From: Verrucomicrobiota bacterium
GTDB lineage: Bacteria; Verrucomicrobiota; Verrucomicrobiia; Limisphaerales; UBA9464
Direction of reading: 5' to 3'
Length of the DNA: 5,040 nucleotides
NCBI GenBank assembly: GCA_947454295.1
Contig: CANGMO010000227.1
Location: 1-5,040, forward strand
Both the position numbers and the translations under genes were made by a program. Within the stretch, counting starts at the first letter, position 1. Each line of letters starts with the position of its first letter. Positions 1-5,040 of this stretch are shown here, in pieces. The notes beneath the pieces are model-generated. The model was not told the origin of the DNA and ran no database searches. It was given only the letters and a program-made list of their open reading frames with translations.

Positions 1-177
1 ATGGAGGCAGCTTCCGGAACCACGGTGCACTGGGGCAAGGCCGAAGTGCAGGCAGGGCCGCTCAAACCGGGATCGGAGTGTACGTCGACAGGCGCATCCA
101 TCCCCAAAATCGCCCTTTCGCGGCACTTGCTTTTCCGAAACCCGCCCCGCATCGTCCGCGCGCATTTTTATGACGAA
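1..177. other. Left-edge region without a secure gene
   Basis: Three short frames compete and none is recognisable. On the plus strand, frame 1 is open from the edge to a TGA at 214-216, so its last 8 bases overlap the start of the next gene. Frame 3 is open from the edge to a TGA at 171-173, just before the hairpin at 178-203. On the minus strand an ATG at 101-99 opens a frame of 33 codons running off the left edge, with a weak purine-rich AAAGGG about 11 bases upstream. No frame shows a motif or a clear codon-use advantage. No tRNA-like arm (no GGTTCGA-type loop) was seen. The hairpin downstream favours the end of a plus-strand transcript here, but which frame it would belong to cannot be decided from this sequence. 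Confidence 0.5.
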
Positions 178-203
178 CCCCGCGTACATCGCGGGGCCTT
201 TTA
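178..203 (+). terminator. Terminator-like hairpin just upstream of the first gene
   Basis: A perfect 6-bp GC stem, CCCCGC (178-183) with GCGGGG (191-196), closes a 7-base loop and is followed by CCTTTTAT. The short T-run makes it a modest intrinsic terminator on the plus strand. It may end an upstream transcript whose gene lies mostly left of the window. Because it finishes only about six bases before the ATG at 209, it could instead act as a leader attenuator, or it could hinder ribosome access to the gene that follows. The sequence does not separate these possibilities. Confidence 0.55.
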
Positions 204-208
204 TCTCT

Positions 209-1927
209 ATGAGTGAACCGCTGGATTTGAATCTCGATCTCGAAAAAGCTTTCCTGCCCGCGTGGGCTCAGAAGCCCGAAGACCCCAACCGGTATGCGAA
301 GTACCAGGGCACCGAAGGCGAAGGCCGTGGCGATCGTCGCGGCCCCCGTCGTGACGGCCCCGGCGGCCCCGGTGGGCGCCCGTCCTTTGGTGGACGCCCC
401 TCGTTCGGCAATCGCCCCCCCCGCCCCGGCGGTCCCGGAGGTCCGGGTGGTCCTGGAGGCCCCCGCGGTCCGCGCCCCGGCGGCCCCCGTCCGGGTGGCC
501 CTGGAGGCCCTGGTGGATCCGGATTGAAATGGGATTCCGCAGCCGGCCCCGGCAATCGCGGTCCCCGCCGCGACGATCGCCGTCAGTTCGAGCCAGAACC
601 GCTGCTCCCCATCGACGTCGAGCTGCGCCCCGAACCCGCGGGTGTGAACTCCCTCGGCCGGCAGATCAAGCTCAGTGGTCGTGCCTATCCGTTGCTTGAG
701 GTGGCCTCCCTGGTCATCCAGAAGCCGGATCGCTACGAGATCACCTTCAAGGTCAAGAAGGGCCAGGACGGCAAGGCACAGCAGCCGCTCTTTGTGTGCT
801 CGCTCGACGACAGCGCCTGGCTTTCCGAAGGCGATGCCGTCCGTCATGCGCTGAAGGCCCACTTCGACACCTTCTACCAGACCGACCGCCAGCCGTGCGA
901 TCCGCCGAAGGGCGTCTGGACGCTGGTGGCGCAGTTTGACGAGATCATCCTCGGCCCGCCGAACTACCACGGCTATCAGGAGAAGCTCCGCGAGATCCAC
1001 GCGCAGCGCGCCCCACGCCTGCCCTTCGAGGTCTTCAAGAGCAAGGTCCGCTTCGTCAAGGAAGAGGCCGTCGTCAAGCAGTGGATCGAAGCCCAGAGTT
1101 CCAAGCTTGAGTACACCACACTCAACGTTCCCGAGCCTCGCAAGCTGGGGTCGGTGGCCGAGGTCGAGGCGCACTTCCGCGAGACCCATGCTCCGACGCT
1201 GGTGAAGTCCGTGGAATCCTGGCAGCTCCGCCGCGAGCAGACCGGCCCCCGGCTCCCAGAGCCGTTGCATCGCCTGCTCCGCGTGACCTTGGAGCGCGAG
1301 CGCAAGTTCCCGATCCGCACCATGACGGCCCTGAGCGCCGCCTTTGCCCAGGCCGGACTGCAGTTCTTCAAGCGCGACAAGACGGTCGTCCATGTGTCCA
1401 TCGCCCGTCCGCACTACCTCGATATCGCGGCCAACGCGGTTTCGAATGGCGTGCGCCGGATCATCGAGTTCATCGACTCCACGCCGAATCCTTCCCGCAA
1501 GAAGTTGATTGAGGCGCTGGCTCCGTCCGCCCCTGCACCCGCTCCCGCTGCCCCGGTGGCTCCCGCTCCGGCGGCGACGCCCGCCGAGCAGGCGGTGGGT
1601 GCCGCGGCGGCCACCGAAGGCGCTCCGGCCGCCGCCCCGGCTCCGGCTCCGGTTGCTGAGGCGGCTCCCGAGACCCGCAGCAGCCCGGAACAGCAGGCGC
1701 TGCTGACGGACCTGCACTGGCTGATCCATCAGGGTCACGTGATCGAGTTCGCCAATGGCAAACTCGAGACCGCGAAGAAGCCGGTTGCCAAGCCCGAGCC
1801 CGCCCCTGCCGCCCCCAAGGCGGAGAAGGCTGACAAGGGTCCGAAGCCGGCGAAGGAGCCGCGCACCGGTGAATCCAAGATCGGTCTGCTCCCGCTGCCG
1901 GGACCGGATGCAAATCTGGTGGGCTGA
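209..1927 (+). CDS. Orphan Gly/Pro/Arg-rich protein with Ala/Pro linker, function unknown (572 aa)
   Basis: I do not recognise a named family. Visible architecture: a short N-terminus with alternating Leu/Asp (residues 1-33, containing PAWAQKPEDPNRYAKYQG); a low-complexity Gly/Pro/Arg stretch (about 38-126) resembling RGG/GPG-type disordered regions; a folded-looking core (about 132-438) rich in aromatic and charged residues, with two cysteines (C197, C230) and a helical C-terminal part (365-438); an Ala/Pro linker (439-488); a short segment DLHWLIHQGHVIEFANGKLE (501-520) that looks like a helix plus beta-wing; and a Lys/Pro/Ala-rich basic tail (521-553). No signal peptide or membrane segment is seen, so it is probably cytoplasmic. 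Basic disordered flanks suggest nucleic-acid binding, which is inference only. The ATG at 209 is preferred over an in-frame ATG at 170, because the extra 13 residues are encoded by the hairpin region and have no ribosome-binding site. The 209 start also lacks a clear Shine-Dalgarno. A strong terminator follows, so it looks monocistronic. Confidence 0.82.
   Translation: MSEPLDLNLDLEKAFLPAWAQKPEDPNRYAKYQGTEGEGRGDRRGPRRDGPGGPGGRPSFGGRPSFGNRPPRPGGPGGPGGPGGPRGPRPGGPRPGGPGGPGGSGLKWDSAAGPGNRGPRRDDRRQFEPEPLLPIDVELRPEPAGVNSLGRQIKLSGRAYPLLEVASLVIQKPDRYEITFKVKKGQDGKAQQPLFVCSLDDSAWLSEGDAVRHALKAHFDTFYQTDRQPCDPPKGVWTLVAQFDEIILGPPNYHGYQEKLREIHAQRAPRLPFEVFKSKVRFVKEEAVVKQWIEAQSSKLEYTTLNVPEPRKLGSVAEVEAHFRETHAPTLVKSVESWQLRREQTGPRLPEPLHRLLRVTLERERKFPIRTMTALSAAFAQAGLQFFKRDKTVVHVSIARPHYLDIAANAVSNGVRRIIEFIDSTPNPSRKKLIEALAPSAPAPAPAAPVAPAPAATPAEQAVGAAAATEGAPAAAPAPAPVAEAAPETRSSPEQQALLTDLHWLIHQGHVIEFANGKLETAKKPVAKPEPAPAAPKAEKADKGPKPAKEPRTGESKIGLLPLPGPDANLVG
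326..520 (+). repeat. In-frame Gly/Pro/Arg-coding low-complexity repeat
   Basis: This GC-only-looking stretch encodes tandem GPG, GGP and RPGGP units (residues 40-104 of the orphan protein). It includes a 22-base imperfect direct repeat, at 441-462 and 489-510, with one mismatch and a 48-base period (16 codons), so the repeat preserves frame. The period suggests growth by duplication or slippage, and repeat number may differ between related strains. The many short GG/CC runs could also form secondary structure in DNA or mRNA. Confidence 0.75.
1520..1672 (+). repeat. Ala/Pro-coding low-complexity linker
   Basis: Residues 438-488 of the orphan protein are almost entirely Ala and Pro with a few Val, Glu and Gly, encoded by repeated GCTCC, CCGGCT and GCCGCC units. 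Such Ala/Pro runs normally form extended, flexible tethers. Here the run separates the folded core from the small C-terminal segment at residues 498-525. Confidence 0.7.
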
Positions 1928-1945
1928 TTCAGCCACCCCCCTCTC

Positions 1946-1985
1946 AAACGCCGTGGCATTTCCCGCCACGGCGTTTTTTGTTTTT
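1946..1985 (+). terminator. Strong intrinsic terminator after the orphan gene
   Basis: A perfect 9-bp stem, CGCCGTGGC (1949-1957) with GCCACGGCG (1965-1973), has a 7-base loop. It can extend by three A-T pairs (AAA 1946-1948 with TTT 1974-1976). A T-tract (1974-1979) is followed by G and five more T. It begins 18 bases after the TGA at 1925-1927 and separates this gene from the SCO gene, which therefore needs its own promoter within about 1986-2052. I could not find a convincing -35/-10 pair there. Confidence 0.93.
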
Positions 1986-2052
1986 ACACCGGCGTCCGAT
2001 TGGCCAAACACCCTTTCGTCATGCAGGAAAGCCGCTAGAGTTGCCCCCAGCC

Positions 2053-3000
2053 ATGACTCGCGCACTTCGCTTCGGTTGGATTCTCCTCCTGGTCGCCCTG
2101 ATCGCCGGCTGTTCGCAAAAATCGTCGGACCCGAAGGCCGGCGGGAACGAGTCCGGAGCCATCACCAATTATTCGGTGAGGGGCGTTGTTCAGGCGGTGC
2201 ACCCCGAAAAGCGCTCGGTTGTGATCAAACATGAGGCGATCCCGGGCTACATGCCGGCCATGACCATGCCGTTCGAGGTTCACAACACCAACGAACTCGT
2301 CGGACTCGAAAAGGGGGCGTCGGTGGAATTCCGCATGCGCGTCACCGAGAAGGAAGGGTGGATCGATCAGATTCGCCCCGCGGCGCAGGCGCCCGCTCCG
2401 GATGCAAAGCCAGCCCCTATCGATCCCACCAGCCAGGGCTCGACCAACCGGGACACGGCCATCCGCATGCTCCCCAATGTCCCCACGCTCAACCCCGGCG
2501 ACGCGCTGCCCGACTACGCCTTCACCAACCATCTGGGTGCCCGCTTCAAACTGTCCGATCTTCGCGGGAGCGCGTATGCCTTTTCCTTCATCTTCACGCG
2601 CTGCCCGTTTCCCAACTTCTGTCCGCGCATCACCGATCACCTCACCCAGGTTCAACGGGAGCTGAAGGACGCCGCGAACGGCCCCAAGCGTTGGCGGCTG
2701 ATCTCCATCACGCTGGATCCGGAATTCGACACCGAGGCCGTCCTCACCGCCTATGGAAACCGGGCCAAGGCGGATCCGGAGCGCTGGTGGATGGCGCGCT
2801 GCGACTACGACACCCTCGACCGGATCTCCGGCCATTTCGGCCAGTACTACGCGCAGGGAGCCTCCGTGGCCGGGCAGAATCACAACCTGCGCACCGTGGT
2901 CGTGGATCCCAGCGGCAAGGTCCATCAGGTCTTCATCGGCAATGAATGGACCGCCGCGGAGCTGACCCGATCCCTCACCGAGGCCGCAGCGAAACCCTGA
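2053..3000 (+). CDS. SCO1/SenC family copper chaperone lipoprotein with N-terminal CusF-like domain (315 aa)
   Basis: SCO proteins are envelope thioredoxin-fold proteins that deliver copper to, or reduce, the CuA site of cytochrome c oxidase. Residues 1-20 are a lipoprotein signal ending in the lipobox IAGC; C20 would be lipidated, and Ser at +2 is compatible with the outer membrane. Residues 41-108 match a CusF-like copper domain (H60, then IPGYMPAMTMPF with M67, M70 and M72; M67 occupies the CusF tryptophan position). After a Pro/Ala linker the SCO domain (about 146-312) carries C184 and C190, LDPEFDT (221-227) and H277. The C190-H277 spacing of 87 equals that of human SCO1. The cysteines are separated by five residues (CPFPNFC) rather than the usual three, a variant I associate with Verrucomicrobiota-like SCO proteins. 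The ATG at 2053 is chosen because it begins the signal peptide; an open frame extends 25 codons upstream without such features. Only a weak purine-rich stretch precedes it. No oxidase genes are visible nearby. Confidence 0.92.
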   Translation: MTRALRFGWILLLVALIAGCSQKSSDPKAGGNESGAITNYSVRGVVQAVHPEKRSVVIKHEAIPGYMPAMTMPFEVHNTNELVGLEKGASVEFRMRVTEKEGWIDQIRPAAQAPAPDAKPAPIDPTSQGSTNRDTAIRMLPNVPTLNPGDALPDYAFTNHLGARFKLSDLRGSAYAFSFIFTRCPFPNFCPRITDHLTQVQRELKDAANGPKRWRLISITLDPEFDTEAVLTAYGNRAKADPERWWMARCDYDTLDRISGHFGQYYAQGASVAGQNHNLRTVVVDPSGKVHQVFIGNEWTAAELTRSLTEAAAKP

Positions 3001-3030
3001 CGGGTGGCGGCCAGTGCCCGAGGCGGCGGG

Positions 3031-4146
3031 CTATTCGGTCGCGGAGCCGGCGGCGGCGATCTCCTCGCGGTCCGGGAGCACGAGGTAGACGATGCCACCG
3101 ATCACGCTCCAGAGCAGATTAACCGTGTAGCCCAGCAGTGACAGCGACAACGCCGCCCCGGGTTTCACGCCGAGCGAGGGAATGGCCAGCAGCCACACAA
3201 ACAAGTGTTCCCGCACGCCGAGGCCGGCGGGAGTGACCGGGAGGGCGGCTACGCAGACGACGGCGGGAATCACGTACCAGAGCGTCACCTGCCCCGGCAG
3301 CGAACGCCCCAGGACGGCAAAGTCAGGCAGTTCAATTCCAAGTCCGTGAGCCAGCGCCCCGAAGGCGGCCACCACGCAGACGTTGACCGCCAGGGACCAC
3401 AGTGCCATGCGGGTCATGAATCCGGGGTGATGTCCAAACTGCCGGCAGGCGACAAGCGCCCGGCTGAAGGAGTCGCCCTTGGGCAGGCGGCGCACCATCC
3501 GGGGAACCCAGCCATCGTGCTGCAGCAGGTCGGAATAAAAGCCGACGGCAATCAGCGTTCCCGAAGCCAGCAGCATGCCCGTAAGCAGCAAGGCCACCGC
3601 AGCGTGACGCTCATAGCGCAGAATGAGGCCAAGATTGGGAAGCATGAGCACCGCGGCGAACATGAGCAGCGCCACCATGCCGAGGAGCCGGTCAGCAAAT
3701 ACCGTGAGGGCCGCCTCCGGTTTTTTCTCGGGAACGGACCGGGCCGCATACCAGGCCTTCACCACGTCACCGCCGGCCGTTCCGAGCAGGAAGGCGTTGA
3801 AGAACTGGGCGACCAGGGAAATGCGTAGAACAGCCGCCACGGACAGATCCAGGCCCTGCGCGCGCAACACCTGACGCCAGCGGAGACCGCCCACGAGGAT
3901 CACCAGACCGCACGCGCCGAAGGACGCGGCGAGTTCCACCGGACGCACCCGATTGGACATTTCCCACAGAGCCCGGGGTCCGTCGGTCCATGCGCGCTGC
4001 CGCTGCTGCCAGCGGGAAAGCGATTGCCATTCCCCGGCCGGCAACGAGAGCTGGACCTCGTTGCAGAAGATGATGTGGAAAATGACCGCCAGCAGAAGTC
4101 CGCAGACCCCGAACCGCAGCCCCCCAATAATGCGCGACCGGCTCAC
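3031..4146 (-). CDS. YbhN/UPF0104 family (lysylphosphatidylglycerol synthase TM region-like) membrane protein (371 aa)
   Basis: This is a polytopic inner-membrane protein of the PF03706 type. That family includes the membrane (flippase) part of MprF and many stand-alone proteins linked to lipid or glycan handling; the substrate here is unknown. Hydrophobic segments lie roughly at residues 10-28, 73-89, 105-123, 147-170, 182-204, 246-265, 287-305 and 311-357 (the last probably two helices). Family-like motifs are FFNAFLLGTAGGDVVKAWYA (115-134), VFADRLLG (149-156) and PVTPAGLGVREH (303-314). It has no soluble synthetase domain, so it is not a full MprF. Residues 29-72 form an unusually long polar loop after the first helix. 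The GTG at 4146-4144 is the chosen start: it gives MSRSR before helix 1, fitting the positive-inside rule. A start at 4224 would overlap the upstream gene by 50 bases and add an unlikely Arg/Ser-rich leader. It lies 28 bases downstream of the TIM-barrel gene, so they are probably cotranscribed. Confidence 0.86.
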   Translation of the reverse strand: MSRSRIIGGLRFGVCGLLLAVIFHIIFCNEVQLSLPAGEWQSLSRWQQRQRAWTDGPRALWEMSNRVRPVELAASFGACGLVILVGGLRWRQVLRAQGLDLSVAAVLRISLVAQFFNAFLLGTAGGDVVKAWYAARSVPEKKPEAALTVFADRLLGMVALLMFAAVLMLPNLGLILRYERHAAVALLLTGMLLASGTLIAVGFYSDLLQHDGWVPRMVRRLPKGDSFSRALVACRQFGHHPGFMTRMALWSLAVNVCVVAAFGALAHGLGIELPDFAVLGRSLPGQVTLWYVIPAVVCVAALPVTPAGLGVREHLFVWLLAIPSLGVKPGAALSLSLLGYTVNLLWSVIGGIVYLVLPDREEIAAAGSATE

Positions 4147-4174
4147 AGGGACGGTCCCGTGGATGGCGGGCGGA

Positions 4175-5040
4175 TCAATCCTCCCCCCACACCGACTTGA
4201 TGTACGCGAAGCCGCGCGCCACATCGTCGGGAGGCACTCCTGGCGAGAGTTCCAGCACCTTGATGTGGTTCGAATTCACGAACGGCTTCAGGAGGTCATA
4301 CTTCACCTCACCGCACCCCGGCGGGCAGTGATCGTGCATGCCTTCCTTGGAAATCTGCACATCATGCACATGGAGTCCGCCGAGCCGGGCGGCCATGTTC
4401 TCGAGCTGCATGCGGTGGTCAATGAAGCCGAGCTCCTGCTTGATCTGCGCATGGCCGCAGTCATGCCAGTAGCGGACGTTGTCGGGCAGTGCCGCCAGGA
4501 AGTACGGCAGATCGTGGTCGAAGGGAATCTCGGCCACGTCCTCGCGGTTTTCGATGCCCAGCAGGAGTCCACGCTCGGCGGCCACACCGGCCAGCGCGCC
4601 AATCATGTCGAGGGCGAGCCGCATGGCCTCCTCTTTCCGCTTCTCGCGTTTGGTCTCCACCTCCTCCACCAGCTTGCGGTACTTGGGCGATTCCTTCTCG
4701 CCCGCCAGCACCATGTCCTCGAGGCGGTCCTGGTAGTCCTTGATGTCGACCTGACCCGAGTGCAGGACGATCAATTTGGCCTTCATCCGCTCGGCCATCT
4801 CGATGGTCTTGAGCGAGTGCTTCCAGGCGTACTCGCGCTCGCGCCGTTCGGTGGCAGTGAACTTGAAGATGTTCGGCGCCGGGTAGTCGATGCCGATGGG
4901 CAGCGGGCAGAAATTGTGGAGGGTCGAAATCTTGATCTCGCCGGCCTCGACCGCCTCGATAATTCCCGGCACGAGGCTGATGCGAATGCCGTGACTCAAC
5001 TCGGCGTATTCGAAGCCGAGGTCACGGATTTCGCGAAGCA
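4175..5040 (-). CDS. Sugar phosphate isomerase/epimerase-like TIM-barrel protein, N-terminus outside window
   Basis: The gene runs in from the right edge, and the last 287 codons plus stop are visible. The frame is open to the edge (LREIRDLGFEYAE precedes an in-frame TTG at 4999), so that TTG is not the start. The protein belongs to the xylose isomerase-like TIM-barrel superfamily (PF01261), soluble metal-dependent isomerases, epimerases and endonuclease IV relatives. Numbered from the edge, signature segments are TLHNFCP (39-45), LIVLHSG (89-95), GIENRE (161-166), WHDCGH (191-196), LHVHD (222-226), HDHCPPGCGEV (235-245) and VLELSPG (261-267). By comparison with tagatose epimerase-type enzymes, E163, D193, H223 or H225, and E263 are the likely metal ligands, and H196 sits three residues after D193 as expected. 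A highly charged helical stretch (about 97-142) lies between two barrel strands. The ligand set looks intact, so an active enzyme is likely, but the substrate cannot be named. It is probably the upstream partner of the YbhN-like gene. Confidence 0.9.
   Translation of the reverse strand, partial: LREIRDLGFEYAELSHGIRISLVPGIIEAVEAGEIKISTLHNFCPLPIGIDYPAPNIFKFTATERREREYAWKHSLKTIEMAERMKAKLIVLHSGQVDIKDYQDRLEDMVLAGEKESPKYRKLVEEVETKREKRKEEAMRLALDMIGALAGVAAERGLLLGIENREDVAEIPFDHDLPYFLAALPDNVRYWHDCGHAQIKQELGFIDHRMQLENMAARLGGLHVHDVQISKEGMHDHCPPGCGEVKYDLLKPFVNSNHIKVLELSPGVPPDDVARGFAYIKSVWGED

Noticed and set aside
1986..2052. Possible promoter for the SCO gene (TTGTTT near 1978, TAGAGT near 2036)
   Set aside because: No pair of hexamers has acceptable spacing and match; the TTGTTT belongs to the terminator T-tract.
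62..2065. A minus-strand frame open for 667 codons across the whole orphan gene and its terminator
   Set aside because: It mirrors the codon bias of the plus-strand gene, reads as low-complexity Arg/Gly/Ala/Thr sequence, runs through the strong plus-strand terminator and shows no protein motif. Long antisense frames are expected in GC-rich DNA.
2035..2925. A minus-strand frame open for 296 codons opposite the SCO gene
   Set aside because: The plus strand carries a complete signal peptide, CusF-like and SCO motifs, so the antisense frame is a by-product of GC-rich codon use.
3016..3031. A GC hairpin (GCCCG/CGGGC) in the 30-base gap between the convergent SCO and YbhN-like genes
   Set aside because: The stem is only five pairs and neither strand has a T-tract after it, so it is not supported as an intrinsic terminator.
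3205..3828. A plus-strand frame open for 207 codons opposite the YbhN-like gene
   Set aside because: Its translation is polar, His/Gln/Arg-rich and without recognisable motifs, while the minus strand gives clean membrane helices with family motifs.
4175..4999. TTG at 4999 as the start of the TIM-barrel gene
   Set aside because: The frame stays open to the window edge, and the residues before it (LREIRDLGFEYAE) read as the natural first helix and strand of the barrel, so the true start lies outside the window.

Overview
The window is a GC-rich bacterial chromosomal segment (roughly two-thirds G+C by eye, not counted) with four protein genes and no sign of mobile DNA, CRISPR repeats, tRNA or rRNA. 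The most likely source is a Verrucomicrobiota-like bacterium. This rests on recollection of protein families: a SCO protein fused to a CusF-like copper domain with a CPxPxFC-type active site, a TIM-barrel protein with an HNFCP motif, and the large Gly/Pro/Arg-rich orphan all resemble proteins I associate with that phylum. It is an inference, not something the sequence proves.

Layout, left to right. Bases 1-177 hold no gene I can support, only competing short frames. A terminator-like hairpin at 178-203 lies just before the first real gene. That gene (209-1927, +) encodes a 572-residue protein of unknown function: a short conserved-looking N-terminus, a Gly/Pro/Arg-rich disordered stretch, a folded core of about 300 residues, an Ala/Pro linker, a short helix-turn-like segment and a basic tail. 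A textbook intrinsic terminator (1946-1985) isolates it from the next gene. The second gene (2053-3000, +) is a lipoprotein of the SCO1/SenC family, expected to help load copper into cytochrome c oxidase, with its own N-terminal copper-binding domain.

The right half is on the opposite strand and converges on the SCO gene with only a 30-base gap. It is a probable two-gene operon read right to left. First comes a sugar phosphate isomerase/epimerase-like TIM-barrel protein (4175 to beyond 5040, start outside the window). After 28 bases comes a polytopic membrane protein of the YbhN/UPF0104/lysylphosphatidylglycerol synthase TM family (3031-4146, probable GTG start).

The genes do not form an obvious single pathway. 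The SCO protein acts at the cell envelope in respiratory copper handling, and the YbhN-like protein is an envelope lipid or glycan related membrane protein. The TIM-barrel enzyme may share a transcript with it simply by position. The one candidate for undescribed biology is the orphan Gly/Pro/Arg-rich protein. I see no multi-gene novel system here.
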